NCBI GenBank assembly: GCA_050287965.1
Contig: JBNKCX010000011.1
Coordinates: 1-45,883 of the forward strand
Direction of reading: 5' to 3'
Length of the DNA: 45,883 bases
Source: CBFDBF01 sp050287965
GTDB lineage: Bacteria > Pseudomonadota > Gammaproteobacteria > Chromatiales > Chromatiaceae
The position numbers and the translations under genes were made by a program. Shown in pieces: positions 7,625 to 16,300 of this stretch; the first letter of the stretch is position 1; each line of letters opens with the position of its first letter. The notes under the pieces are model-generated. The model was not told the origin of the DNA, searched no databases, and saw nothing but the letters and a program-made list of their open reading frames with translations.

Positions 7625-8800
7625 TTAGTTCAATACGATCTTGAGACCAAACAGGGCCGGCGAGGTATTCACTATAGTGTGGCAGAGGGCGGAATAAACG
7701 ACATTTTGCGTTCTCAGATAAACATATCCGTAGGTCCAGCCGGCAAAAACCGCAAGGCCGATGAACACCGGTGAGTGAGTATGGTAATGGCCGAGCCCGA
7801 AGAGCACGCTCATCAGTGCCAACGCGGTATAGTTGTGAGCGCCACCCGGATTTGAAAGGCTCAGCCGGTAGGCCAGCAGGAGAACGGCAAAAGTGGCTAC
7901 GGCAGGAATCCAGGCCCATGTTCCCCCGAGGGAGATATCGAAAACGACGGCGACGGCCAACAGTAGGGGGGCGGAAAATTGCAGATAGCGCCGCCAGTTC
8001 CCGGTCTGCGCAAGACGCCGCGCCAGCATGTTCTGAAAGAGGCCGCGAAAATACAGTTCCTCCGGCAGGCCGGTATGGAAAAAGACGCGCAGAAACACAC
8101 CGGCGGCGGTAACCAGTGTGGCCGCTTCCACCACCCGCTCCCGACCCCCCGGCTGCAGCAGGCCGGTGGCGAAACCGATCAGGGCCGCGATGGGGAAAAA
8201 AAGGGCCCAGGCAACAACGACCCGGCGCAGCCCGGGCCCGCTGATACGGAAAGAAAAACCGACGCCGGGGAGACGGCGGACGATTACCAGGGCATAGACA
8301 ACGGCGATCAAGGCCAGGGTCACATAGACGGTCTCAAAGCCACCCCCGGTGAACGGCAGTTTTGAATTGACCGGGTAACGGTTGAGGGCGAAAGGCACAA
8401 CGCAGAGCAAGGCGCCAATGCCGTCCCGGAGGCTGATGCCCACACCGCCTCCGGGCTGTCTCATAAAATAGAGCGTAGGTAAAACGTATATCAGGGGGAT
8501 GGCCCAGGTAGCATCCCTGAAGGGGCTCTCTCCACCCGATGCAGCATAGAGATAGAAAAGCAACGCCAATGCAAGAGGGGGAAGCATCGTGCGCAACGGA
8601 CTCCCCCCTATCCAGGCCACAAGGCGACGGCCGACATCTTCATCACCCACCGAAAGCAGCAACAGGTACAGAACGAAGAAAACCGGAACGGCAACAACAA
8701 GAATCGGGCCGGCGGTGCGATCCCAGACATAGAGCGCAAACAGAAGCGTTAGAAATGCTGTTGTCCCGACCCGCCGTATCACATTCCCCTCCTCCATCAT
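7625..8800 (-). CDS. CPBP-family intramembrane glutamic protease (CAAX protease-like)
   Basis: 391 residues with about ten hydrophobic segments. The C-terminal Abi/CPBP motifs are present: PEELYFRGLFQNML (EExxxR), then FGLGHYHT (FxxxH), then a late HTIVNTS. These mark the ABI/Rce1 superfamily, in which two Glu and two His build the active site in the membrane. The N-terminal half is a poorly conserved membrane region. The start MMEEGN follows GATATGGGAT without a strong ribosome-binding site. The substrate is unknown. Confidence 0.82.
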   Translation of the reverse strand: MMEEGNVIRRVGTTAFLTLLFALYVWDRTAGPILVVAVPVFFVLYLLLLSVGDEDVGRRLVAWIGGSPLRTMLPPLALALLFYLYAASGGESPFRDATWAIPLIYVLPTLYFMRQPGGGVGISLRDGIGALLCVVPFALNRYPVNSKLPFTGGGFETVYVTLALIAVVYALVIVRRLPGVGFSFRISGPGLRRVVVAWALFFPIAALIGFATGLLQPGGRERVVEAATLVTAAGVFLRVFFHTGLPEELYFRGLFQNMLARRLAQTGNWRRYLQFSAPLLLAVAVVFDISLGGTWAWIPAVATFAVLLLAYRLSLSNPGGAHNYTALALMSVLFGLGHYHTHSPVFIGLAVFAGWTYGYVYLRTQNVVYSALCHTIVNTSPALFGLKIVLN

Positions 8801-8976
8801 GAGATATGGGATATAGCGAAGGACTGTATGCTAATATTCAGACGAATAGAACCCATCTCAGGTGCCTTGCCAACCGCATCGCGGCAGTCAGCCGCAGATC
8901 CGACTTAAACAAAGGTTCCTTAAATAATTCAGGGATATTTGAAGTCCACCACGTCATCAATCGCAATATTCCTAAA

Positions 8977-9585
8977 ATGACCAAAAGAGCATTTACTCTG
9001 CTGACAATAGCACTATTGCATACTCAAGTTGTTCTGGCAGATTTTTCTGCGGATATTGAAACAGCGGCTCTGGAGCGGACAAAGCACCAGGTCCGGTACA
9101 ACGGTGCATATCATGTCATCCGATATCCGGGCGGGGATGTTCCAGCCGATACAGGGGTATGCACTGACGTGGTGATACGTACCTACCGAGCCCTGGGTAC
9201 GGATCTGCAAACCCTGGTACATGAAGACATGACCGGGAACTTCCATCTATACCCTTCCGAGAGGATATGGGGACTAACGGAACCCGATCCCAATATCGAT
9301 CACAGGCGGGTACCGAATCTTCAGATATTCTTCACCAGGCATGGCGAAAATCTCGCCCTCTCCCGGAATCCCGCGGACTACAAAACCGGAGATCTCGTTA
9401 CCTGGATGTTGCCGGGCAATCTGCCGCACATCGGTATTGTTACCGGGAAAAAATCTATAAGTACAGGAAACCCCCTGATCGTCCATAACATAGGTGCCGG
9501 CCCAAAACTGGAGGATATGTTGTTTGATTTCGAAATAACCGGGCATTACAGGTTTGTCCCCGGCAATTACGATGACGATAGGTAA
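8977..9585 (+). CDS. Exported DUF1287 protein (NlpC/P60-like fold)
   Basis: 202 residues from ATG 8977, which begins a clear signal peptide (MTKRAFTLLTIALLHTQVVLA). The family pattern is visible: DTGVCTDVVIRTYRALG with a probable nucleophile Cys, DHRRVPNLQIFFTRHG, YKTGDLVTWMLP, LPHIGIVTG with a probable catalytic His, and VHNIGAGPKLEDMLF. DUF1287 members are thought to be periplasmic cysteine peptidases or amidases. The frame extends upstream to 8806, but the signal peptide fixes the start. Confidence 0.8.
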   Translation: MTKRAFTLLTIALLHTQVVLADFSADIETAALERTKHQVRYNGAYHVIRYPGGDVPADTGVCTDVVIRTYRALGTDLQTLVHEDMTGNFHLYPSERIWGLTEPDPNIDHRRVPNLQIFFTRHGENLALSRNPADYKTGDLVTWMLPGNLPHIGIVTGKKSISTGNPLIVHNIGAGPKLEDMLFDFEITGHYRFVPGNYDDDR

Positions 9586-9649
9586 CAGCTCCATTCTATA
9601 GGCGCATTAAATCCGAAAAACCTCTGGTCAATTCCCAAGGAGGCATATC

Positions 9650-10054
9650 ATGCGAGGCCTGAAAACCGTACTTTGGATAACAGCCATCGGGTGCCTGGCC
9701 GTCGTACCTCTCATATTCTTTCCCTGGACGTCAATTGCAAACATTATTTCCTGGTTCGGCGCAGCCTCCCTCCCCGACGCGTCGATTGCAGTCTACTATT
9801 TCAAAGTAACCTTTGGCGTTTTCGGGGTGATTGGTGTGTTCTTCATCATCCTGGCACGCGACCCTCTTGCCTATGGCCCTATGCTGAATCTGGGGGCGTT
9901 CGGACTGATTCTATACGGAATACTGGCGTTTACTCTCGGCATTTCCATCAGATTACCACCCATGGTATATCTCGGGGACGGGCTGTCAGGATTGGCCCTC
10001 GGGATCGGGATATTGTTTCTTGCCTCCAGGGCAAACCGGGTTGCCGAGACGTAG
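9650..10054 (+). CDS. Small membrane protein, four helices, unknown
   Basis: 134 residues, almost all hydrophobic, with four predicted membrane segments at about residues 7-27, 50-70, 78-100 and 105-127. AAGGAGGCATATC before the ATG is a strong ribosome-binding site. No family is recognised. Confidence 0.7.
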   Translation: MRGLKTVLWITAIGCLAVVPLIFFPWTSIANIISWFGAASLPDASIAVYYFKVTFGVFGVIGVFFIILARDPLAYGPMLNLGAFGLILYGILAFTLGISIRLPPMVYLGDGLSGLALGIGILFLASRANRVAET

Positions 10055-10113
10055 ATGCAAGCACAAAATAATACAAGTCCCGACGGCACCCTACCCACCT
10101 CGGCGAGATACCC

Positions 10114-10929
10114 GTGAGCGCGATTCTCGATCAATACAACCCTGTGACACTGGCGTTTCTCGCCACCCTGTTTACCTGGGTTCTGACCGCCCTGGGCGCC
10201 GCACTGGTGTTTTTTACGCGCACGATAAATCAGAAGCTATTGGACTCCATGTTGGGATTTGCCGCGGGTGTAATGATCGCCGCGAGTTTCTGGTCCCTGC
10301 TTGCTCCGGGCATCGAGATGGCGAAGGAGTTGGGCCAAGTGCCCTGGATCACCGCCGCTATCGGCTTTATGGCCGGTGGAGTTTTCATGAGGCTGGTCGA
10401 CAGATTTCTTCCGCACCTCCATCCGGGTCTGGACATATCCAAAAGCGAAGGCATTAAAACCTCCTGGCAGAGAAGCACACTACTGGTACTGGCCATCACC
10501 CTGCACAACATACCGGAGGGACTGGCCATAGGCGTAGCCTTCGGCGCTGTGGCGGCGGACCTGCCCTCGGCCACCATCGGCGGAGCCGTCGCTCTGGCCA
10601 TCGGAATCGGCATACAGAACTTCCCGGAGGGGACAGCAGTATCCATGCCGTTGCGCCGAGAAGGGCTCAGCAAATCAAAAAGCTTTTTCTTCGGTCAGGC
10701 ATCCGGGGCGGTCGAACCCATGGCGGCCATACTTGGCGCAATGTTTGTTTTGAGTCTGCAGGACATCCTTCCTTATGCACTCTGCTTCGCGGCGGGCGCC
10801 ATGATCTTCGTTGTAGTGGAGGAACTAATCCCGGAGTCCCAAAAAAGATTCGAGAATATAGACGTGGTAACTTTGGCGACAATGGGCGGTTTTGTTGTAA
10901 TGATGATTCTTGATGTGGCCCTGGGATAA
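10114..10929 (+). CDS. ZIP-family divalent metal transporter (ZupT/GufA type)
   Basis: 271 residues with eight membrane segments. The metal-binding motifs of the ZIP family are present in tandem: LHNIPEG in helix 4 and IQNFPEG in helix 5 (HNxPEG and QNxPEG). It probably imports zinc, iron or other divalent cations across the inner membrane. Translation begins at GTG. No Fur or Zur box was noticed upstream, so the metal is not assigned. Confidence 0.88.
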   Translation: MSAILDQYNPVTLAFLATLFTWVLTALGAALVFFTRTINQKLLDSMLGFAAGVMIAASFWSLLAPGIEMAKELGQVPWITAAIGFMAGGVFMRLVDRFLPHLHPGLDISKSEGIKTSWQRSTLLVLAITLHNIPEGLAIGVAFGAVAADLPSATIGGAVALAIGIGIQNFPEGTAVSMPLRREGLSKSKSFFFGQASGAVEPMAAILGAMFVLSLQDILPYALCFAAGAMIFVVVEELIPESQKRFENIDVVTLATMGGFVVMMILDVALG

Positions 10930-11006
10930 CTTCTGCGGCTGGAACCTGCTCAGATGGGGCGCCCTCAACAAGGGCAACGCGAACGGCCCGATCCGAAAAC
11001 AGCTTA

Positions 11007-11040
11007 GAAAAAAATGCCCACCGGCGTCAGGCCGGCGGGC
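11007..11040 (-). terminator. Rho-independent terminator (minus strand)
   Basis: On the minus strand GCCCGCCGG pairs with CCGGTGGGC (one G-T pair) around CCTGACG, followed by ATTTTTTT. It ends the small secreted-protein gene at 11054-11293. Confidence 0.85.
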
Positions 11041-11053
11041 AGAATGGGCGTCA

Positions 11054-11293
11054 TTATTTATCTGCAGATTCTTGCGAAGACTGCTCGGGCGACATCTCCT
11101 GCTCCATCGGAAATACCGGATCCGCATTTTCCGCGTCTGCCATACATACCTTCAGATACTCATCCATCTCCTCTGCCGGTATACCGTCCTCCTGAGCGAA
11201 GCGTTTGCACTGCTCCTCAACAGATTCCTCGGCGAACGCACCTGACGAAAACGCGATTGCCAAAGCTGCTACTGCAAAAATTACTTTTTTCAT
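11054..11293 (-). CDS. Small secreted CX20C protein, copy A
   Basis: 79 residues with a signal peptide (MKKVIFAVAALAIAFSSGAFA) and an acidic mature part rich in Glu, Asp and Ser. Cys29 and Cys50 are separated by 20 residues and the second is followed by Met (KVCM). The next gene upstream encodes another 79-residue exported protein with the same CX20CM spacing, so the two look like diverged duplicates. The two cysteines could form one disulfide in the periplasm. AAGGAA precedes the start ATG. Function unknown. Confidence 0.7.
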   Translation of the reverse strand: MKKVIFAVAALAIAFSSGAFAEESVEEQCKRFAQEDGIPAEEMDEYLKVCMADAENADPVFPMEQEMSPEQSSQESADK

Positions 11294-11371
11294 ATGAAAA
11301 TATTCCTTCATTGTTAGTCATTGATAATGCAAAGGGGTGTAATCCTTACCAAGCTGATATGCACCGCCATC

Positions 11372-11611
11372 CTACTCTTCATCCTCTTCGGCGGAAGAAT
11401 CCTTCTTATTGTCCGCATCGGGGATCAGATCAGCCTCGGCCAGGGATTCCATACAATGTCGGATATAGCTTTCCCGCTGTGAGCCAAGCAATTTTTCCGC
11501 GTCCGCAAGACGAGAACACCAGTTAAGGTACTTGGTTCCTTCCTGTCCCTCCTCCGCGATTGCAGTTATCGGCAACCCAATTACCAGTAGGAAAACAACA
11601 ATACTCTTCAT
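11372..11611 (-). CDS. Small secreted CX20C protein, copy B
   Basis: 79 residues with a signal peptide ending near AIA and a mature acidic protein. Cys32 and Cys53 keep the CX20C spacing of the neighbouring gene (WCSRL...RHCM), and the tail is again acidic (SSAEEDEE). The start codon lies 2 bases from the edge of an 84-bp inverted-repeat element, which has displaced whatever promoter and ribosome-binding site stood there; no good Shine-Dalgarno sequence is left. Confidence 0.65.
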   Translation of the reverse strand: MKSIVVFLLVIGLPITAIAEEGQEGTKYLNWCSRLADAEKLLGSQRESYIRHCMESLAEADLIPDADNKKDSSAEEDEE

Positions 11612-11613
11612 TT

Positions 11614-11697
11614 AGGGAGCCTCTGATTAAGTCGCTGAAGCGCCGAGCTTGTGTCCTGCTTCGTCTCGGCCATCATGGACTTGATCAGAGACTCCCT
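11614..11697. repeat. MITE-like element with 20-bp terminal inverted repeats
   Basis: The ends are AGGGAGCCTCTGATTAAGTC (11614-11633) and the inverse GACTTGATCAGAGACTCCCT (11678-11697), matching at 18 of 20 positions. The 44-base interior has no coding capacity. A related single end (GGAGCCTCTGATCAA) lies at 45685-45699. No clear target duplication is seen. The element could instead act as a hairpin in RNA. Confidence 0.6.
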
Positions 11698-11773
11698 GGA
11701 TCACTTCCGGTTGCATACATGGCCGGTTTACCGCCAAGGGCTTTTTACGTAACGGAAGTAAGGAATGACAGCG

Positions 11774-11790
11774 AAAAATAATGATCGATA
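11774..11790. repeat. 17-bp direct repeat, copy 1
   Basis: AAAAATAATGATCGATA, repeated exactly at 12465-12481. The two copies flank a 54-residue gene and the PA3496-like gene. Confidence 0.6.
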
Positions 11791-11931
11791 CGATCTGAGT
11801 TTGGAATCAAATACGCCTCTCTGAACCTCGCATGCGAATATGGTTTTTGTCACATTTCCGAAATTCCGAGCACCCCTCCAACCAATGGATATCTAAAATA
11901 ATTATCGTCTGCATACTTAAAATTTTTTATT

Positions 11932-11960
11932 TTGCTTTTTCCCTGAGAGCGCTATATAAG
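11932..11960 (+). promoter_or_regulatory. Candidate sigma-70 promoter
   Basis: TTGCTT, a 17-base spacer, then TATAAG, in AT-rich DNA 37 bases before the TTG start of the small gene at 11997. Confidence 0.5.
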
Positions 11961-11996
11961 ACGCGTCTATACTTAATCCATCCGAGGAGATCTGTT

Positions 11997-12161
11997 TTGT
12001 CCAAAAAGCATTTACCCGAGCTGGAAGATGACCAGGAAGACTGGGGGGTATTCCTGCACCATAGAAACCGCCCCCAAAAAAGAGGGCTTAAAGGGATGAA
12101 ACGGCTAAAAACGGACGAAGCCAGAACTAAACGCAAAGAAAAACATCCTGCCGAGGATTAA
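11997..12161 (+). CDS. Small basic protein, 54 residues, TTG start
   Basis: The start is taken as TTG 11997 because GAGGAG lies 7 bases before it and a promoter-like sequence stands upstream. An in-frame ATG at 11832 would add a hydrophobic stretch read from the promoter region. The protein is polar: an acidic patch (ELEDDQEDW) and a Lys/Arg-rich tail (KRGLKGMKRLKTDEARTKRKEKH). No family is recognised; a nucleic-acid-binding role would be a guess. Confidence 0.5.
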   Translation: MSKKHLPELEDDQEDWGVFLHHRNRPQKRGLKGMKRLKTDEARTKRKEKHPAED

Positions 12162-12200
12162 GAACGGCCTTTGGGCGCCCCCTCCGAAAGGCGCTTGCAA

Positions 12201-12386
12201 CTACTCCAGATCGTCCCACTCGATACTTTCATCCAGCTCTTTGAGACGACGCAGTTCCATGATCTTTTCGATCTTCCTCCTGACCTCCAGGGTCTCTTTT
12301 TTCTTCGGAAGAGCAGTCAGACTGGCAAACTCCTCATCCTCTTCGCTGAGATCTTCATCGTCTTCAAGAAACACATCGTCTTTCAT
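12201..12386 (-). CDS. Small acidic/helical protein, PA3496-like
   Basis: 61 residues from ATG 12386, with AGGTG 7 bases upstream. An acidic N-terminus (FLEDDEDLSEEDEEF) is followed by the charged helix VRRKIEKIMELRRLKELDE, which resembles the RRxIExxxExRRLxxEL core of the family annotated as PA3496 putative envelope integrity proteins. The resemblance is short and the function undefined. It is divergent from the LysR gene at 12612. Confidence 0.6.
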   Translation of the reverse strand: MKDDVFLEDDEDLSEEDEEFASLTALPKKKETLEVRRKIEKIMELRRLKELDESIEWDDLE

Positions 12387-12464
12387 TAGGATACACCTGA
12401 TTTTTACTCGCTTTTTAGTCCGCAAACCCGCTCATGTCTATCAAATTATTTGATTGTCATGGCA

Positions 12465-12481
12465 AAAAATAATGATCGATA
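12465..12481. repeat. 17-bp direct repeat, copy 2
   Basis: AAAAATAATGATCGATA, identical to 11774-11790. It lies between the divergent PA3496-like and LysR genes, a likely place for an operator. Confidence 0.6.
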
Positions 12482-12611
12482 ATACGGGCAATCCAGCCCG
12501 GGGGCGGCAATTTCCGAAATCCCGCTTTAACGGTATATTCCTATATGTTTAACTCACCTTATTCAACGAAACGTCTTGATCGAATTGATCAACGATGATT
12601 GATGAGCCGCC

Positions 12612-13445
12612 GTGGATATCTCGCTGTTAAGAACCTTTTTGGAAGTGGCAAAAACCAGGCATTTCGGCCGGGCAGCCGACAGCCTGTTTGTAACCCAATC
12701 GGCGGTAAGCGCCCGGATTAAATTGTTGGAAGAGATGCTGGGTGTCGAACTTTTCAGCCGCAAACGGAATGACATTCAGTTAACCCCCGCCGGAAACAAA
12801 CTGCACCAACACGCGGAAAACATCGTTAAAGGCTGGGAGCGGGCACGACAGGCCGTTGCGCTGGACCCGGACCTCTCCACCTCCTTGGCAATCGGCTGCG
12901 TATCCGGCCTCTGGCGGTTATTTGTCGACGATTGGATACGAAACCTGAGACGCAGATCTCCGGATATCGCGCTTCAGATCGAGATCCAGGCGACCGATAC
13001 CCTGGTGCAGCGACTCATCCTTGGAGGCCTGGATGTCGCTTTCATGTTTGATCCCCCGCAGACCCCGGGTTTGGAGCTGAGGCAGGTCACGGAACTTCCT
13101 CTGATCCTGGTATCCACTTTTGCGGACAAGGACATAGCGCGATCGATGGCGGAAAACTACGTGATGGTGGACTGGGGAAGTGCCTTCAGTGTGGTTCATG
13201 CCGAAAAATTTCCCGAGCTGCCGGCACCGATGTTGCGAACGAACTCGGGGGAAGTAGCGCTGAATTTACTCCAGGATCGCGGTGGTTCAGCCTATCTGCC
13301 GCTACAGATGGTACAAACCCTGCTCCAGGAAGGAACGCTCTTCCGCATCGAAGAGGCCCCCGTTATTAATCGACTCGCGTATCTCGTATACCGCCCGGAA
13401 GCGCAGGAACGCCAGTCCATACAAAAGGCCCTGGAGGCACTTTAG
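12612..13445 (+). CDS. LysR-family regulator, HdfR-like
   Basis: 277 residues. The N-terminal winged helix-turn-helix is typical (LRTFLEVAKTRHFGRAADSL, then VTQSAVSARIKLLEEMLGVELFSRKR), followed by a substrate-binding domain from about residue 90. The N-terminus resembles HdfR, a repressor of flagellar genes in E. coli. Translation begins at GTG. It precedes a GNAT/C39 gene by 81 bases and may share its transcript. The effector is unknown. Confidence 0.85.
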   Translation: MDISLLRTFLEVAKTRHFGRAADSLFVTQSAVSARIKLLEEMLGVELFSRKRNDIQLTPAGNKLHQHAENIVKGWERARQAVALDPDLSTSLAIGCVSGLWRLFVDDWIRNLRRRSPDIALQIEIQATDTLVQRLILGGLDVAFMFDPPQTPGLELRQVTELPLILVSTFADKDIARSMAENYVMVDWGSAFSVVHAEKFPELPAPMLRTNSGEVALNLLQDRGGSAYLPLQMVQTLLQEGTLFRIEEAPVINRLAYLVYRPEAQERQSIQKALEAL

Positions 13446-13526
13446 CGGCAAAACGCGGACCGGCGATTCAATTTCCTGACAATCGCACCGATCTCCGACG
13501 GCCTGCCTGCCGATGATTCCATTTCA

Positions 13527-14666
13527 ATGAAACCGAAAAACCCACCGGCCTCCGCGACCAAGAACCTCGCAACATCAGTGCGCACGGCTGTAGTCGATGA
13601 TCTGGATGTCTTGACCGACATGGAGTTGCGCTGTTTTGACAGCGACCGCATCTCCAAACGCCAGTTTCGCTATTTATTGACCAAGGGAAATGCTTCCGTC
13701 CTGGTAATCGAGTCGGAAGGTGTCTTGGCGGGCAATGTAGTACTACTTTTCTCCCGCGCCACATCGGTCGCCAGGCTCTACTCCCTTGCTGTTCTACCGG
13801 AGGCGCGAAAAAAGGGCCTGGGAAGATCCCTGGTGCTGGCGGCGGAAAAGGAAGCGTGGTCTCATCATCGAGCCTATTTACGTCTGGAAGTTCGCAAGGA
13901 GAACCTGGCCGCGGTACAACTATATGAGTCACTGGGCTATCGAAGACTCGGAGAGCTGCTTCACTACTACGAAGACCTGTCGGATGCCTGGCGCTTCGAA
14001 AAATCCCTGGCCCCGGATCTTCATCCGGACCTGGCACCGGTCCCCTACTACGAGCAGAGCCTTGAGTTTACCTGCGGCGCCGCCTCGCTGATGATGGCGA
14101 TGAAATCCCTGAATCCGGATCTGGAAATGTCCCGGCGCCTGGAACTTCGTCTATGGCGGGAAGCCACCACCATATTCATGACCTCCGGACATGGAGGTTG
14201 CGGCCCCTATGGACTGGCTCTTTCCGCCGCTCACCGCGGCTTCTCTGTCAGGATCTACGTAACCGACGAAAGCATTCATCTGATCGACTCGGTACGCAGT
14301 GAAGAGAAAAAGGAGGTGATGCGTCTGGTTCAGGAGGACATGAACGAAGAATTGCAGCGCCTGAAAGTGCCGTTGATTCACGGCAGCATCGGCGTATCGG
14401 ATATGGAACAACGCTTTAGCGAGGGTGGAATTCCATTGGTGCTTATTAGTTCCTGGCAAATATACAAGGCGAGGGCACCCCACTGGGTAGTGGTGACGGG
14501 ATTCGATGAATATTTTGTCTATGTTAACGACCCCTTCGTTGACCATGACGAAGGGGAAACCGTAATTGACTCCATCAACATGCCGATCCTAAAAGAAAAA
14601 TTCGAGCGCATGGCCCGCTATGGCAGGGTTGGACTGCAGGCGATGATAGTCCTCTATCCAAAATAG
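13527..14666 (+). CDS. GNAT acetyltransferase fused to a C39-like cysteine peptidase domain
   Basis: 379 residues in two domains. Residues about 15-155 form a GNAT fold with the acetyl-CoA loop RKKGLGRSL (95-103) and the LYESLGYRR end motif. Residues about 172-379 form a papain-like C39 domain with Cys183 (FTCGAAS), His319 (APHWVVV) and Asp335 (VNDP) as a plausible triad. GNAT adds acyl groups to amines; C39 domains usually cleave double-glycine leaders. The next gene, 19 bases on, is a RimK-like ligase, so the two probably work on a common peptide or amino compound. The fusion appears intact. Confidence 0.85.
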   Translation: MKPKNPPASATKNLATSVRTAVVDDLDVLTDMELRCFDSDRISKRQFRYLLTKGNASVLVIESEGVLAGNVVLLFSRATSVARLYSLAVLPEARKKGLGRSLVLAAEKEAWSHHRAYLRLEVRKENLAAVQLYESLGYRRLGELLHYYEDLSDAWRFEKSLAPDLHPDLAPVPYYEQSLEFTCGAASLMMAMKSLNPDLEMSRRLELRLWREATTIFMTSGHGGCGPYGLALSAAHRGFSVRIYVTDESIHLIDSVRSEEKKEVMRLVQEDMNEELQRLKVPLIHGSIGVSDMEQRFSEGGIPLVLISSWQIYKARAPHWVVVTGFDEYFVYVNDPFVDHDEGETVIDSINMPILKEKFERMARYGRVGLQAMIVLYPK

Positions 14667-14685
14667 TTTCTCATGGAATAACTCA

Positions 14686-16173
14686 ATGCCCGAGCATTTG
14701 ATACTGATTGAAAGAGCCAACCACTGGAAGAGCCGGAACGGCAACTACCCTGTGATCACGGCGGCCGAATACCTTACCGATCCAACGTGGCAATTAAAGC
14801 GCAACCTGCGCGTGGTTAACCTTTGTCGCAGTCAGCGTTACCTCGGCGAAGGATTCTATTGTTCGTTGCTGGCTGAGGCACGGGGCCACCGGGTAATACC
14901 CGCAGTACGCACCATCCGCGATCTTAGCCGCAAATCACTCTACTCGCTGGAAACGGCGGACCTTGATGGATTGGTGCAACGCATATTGGGCCGGCGTAGC
15001 AAAGGCATTGAGACCACATCGTTTAATATCACGGTGATGTTCGGTCAGTCGCCATTGCGCGACCTGCAACCCTTGGCAAGGGAGTTGTTTGAACTCTTTC
15101 GGGTGCCGCTGATGCGTCTGCTTTTTGAACATCGGGGCAACTGGCGATTAACGGAAATCAAGGCCTTGGGCATACAGGATCTCCCTGAAGACCTTGATGA
15201 GACGTTCTGCCTGGCTCTTGACGGCTATCTCAGCAAACGCTGGCGGGCTCCACGCAAACGGCCTCAGGGAAAATATGACCTGGCCATACTACACGACCCG
15301 AAGGAAGAGATTCCGCCCTCCGACCAAAAAGCGTTGCAGCATTTTATCCATTCCGCCAAACGGATCGGATTAGATGCGGAGCTGATCACGCGACGTGACT
15401 TCGGCCGGCTGGGGGAGTTCGATGCCCTCTTCATTCGGGAAACAACCTCCATTGACCATCATACGTATCATTTTTCCCGCAAGGCGGCGAAAGAAGGTCT
15501 GGTGGTTATTGATGATCCGGACTCCATACTGCGCTGCACGAACAAAATCTATCTGGCGGAATTGCTCAAGGCCCACCGGGTACCCATTCCAAAGACGGCG
15601 GTAGTACGGGCCGGCGGCCTGGATGAACTGGAACGTGAAATCCCCTACCCTATCGTATTGAAGGTTCCTGACGGCTCCTTCTCCCGCGGCATCTTCAAGG
15701 TCGAGAACCGGCAGGAACTGGAGCAGGTTGCAAAACGCCTGTTCAAGGATTCGGACCTTCTTCTGGGGCAGGCCTACACCTATACATCGTTCGACTGGCG
15801 GGTTGGAATCATTAATCGCCAACCGCTGTATGTTTGTCAATATTACATGTCCAAGGACCATTGGCAGATCTACGATCACAATGCACAGGACATCGGGGGA
15901 GACCATAAGACTTTTGCGGTCGGGGATGCCCCCTCTCTGGTTGTGTCTACCGCGCTGAAAGCCGCCAATCTCATAGGTAACGGATTCTATGGTGTTGATC
16001 TCAAGGAAACATCGAAAGGCGTGGTGGTGATAGAAGTTAACGATAATCCGAGCATTGATTCCGGCATCGAGGATGAGATCCTGGGTGAAGCCCTCTATGA
16101 CAGGATTATGGAAGAGTTTCTAAGGCGCATAGAGGCGGGCAAGCACGGCACCCGGGCACCGCTCCTACCGTGA
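14686..16173 (+). CDS. RimK-like ATP-grasp ligase with N-terminal RLAN domain
   Basis: 495 residues. Residues about 1-170 match the RimK-like ATP-grasp N-terminal domain (NLCRSQRYLGEGFYCSLLAEARGH). Residues about 200-480 form an ATP-grasp fold with YPIVLKVPDGSFSRG as the ATP loop, DWRVGIINRQPLYVCQYYM, and the Mg-binding end VVVIEVNDNPSIDSG. Such enzymes join an amino acid to a carboxylate with ATP. It lies directly behind the GNAT/C39 gene, suggesting a peptide-modifying pair; the substrate is not known. Confidence 0.88.
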   Translation: MPEHLILIERANHWKSRNGNYPVITAAEYLTDPTWQLKRNLRVVNLCRSQRYLGEGFYCSLLAEARGHRVIPAVRTIRDLSRKSLYSLETADLDGLVQRILGRRSKGIETTSFNITVMFGQSPLRDLQPLARELFELFRVPLMRLLFEHRGNWRLTEIKALGIQDLPEDLDETFCLALDGYLSKRWRAPRKRPQGKYDLAILHDPKEEIPPSDQKALQHFIHSAKRIGLDAELITRRDFGRLGEFDALFIRETTSIDHHTYHFSRKAAKEGLVVIDDPDSILRCTNKIYLAELLKAHRVPIPKTAVVRAGGLDELEREIPYPIVLKVPDGSFSRGIFKVENRQELEQVAKRLFKDSDLLLGQAYTYTSFDWRVGIINRQPLYVCQYYMSKDHWQIYDHNAQDIGGDHKTFAVGDAPSLVVSTALKAANLIGNGFYGVDLKETSKGVVVIEVNDNPSIDSGIEDEILGEALYDRIMEEFLRRIEAGKHGTRAPLLP

Positions 16174-16300
16174 CAAATCCGCAAATCAGTTCCCTGCGAA
16201 CGATTTAACCCAAGCGCCCGAGTTTCAAAATTCCGCAAAAATGGAAATAGACACAGGGAAGGATCTTTCCCCTACGGGCATTCGTTCATAAGGAATCCAC

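Larger units (their letters stand above)
11698..11996. other. Gene-poor intergenic stretch
   Basis: No convincing gene is seen here. It holds one copy of a 17-bp direct repeat (11774-11790) and, at its right end, a sigma-70-like promoter for the small gene at 11997. Confidence 0.5.

Noticed and set aside
6921..8800. ICMT-like and CPBP-like pair as a prenyl-protein processing system
   Set aside because: No prenyltransferase or CaaX-type protein is seen, and both families have many unrelated roles in bacteria.
15370..15906. 178-codon minus-strand frame in the RimK-like gene
   Set aside because: Shadow of a well-supported ATP-grasp gene.
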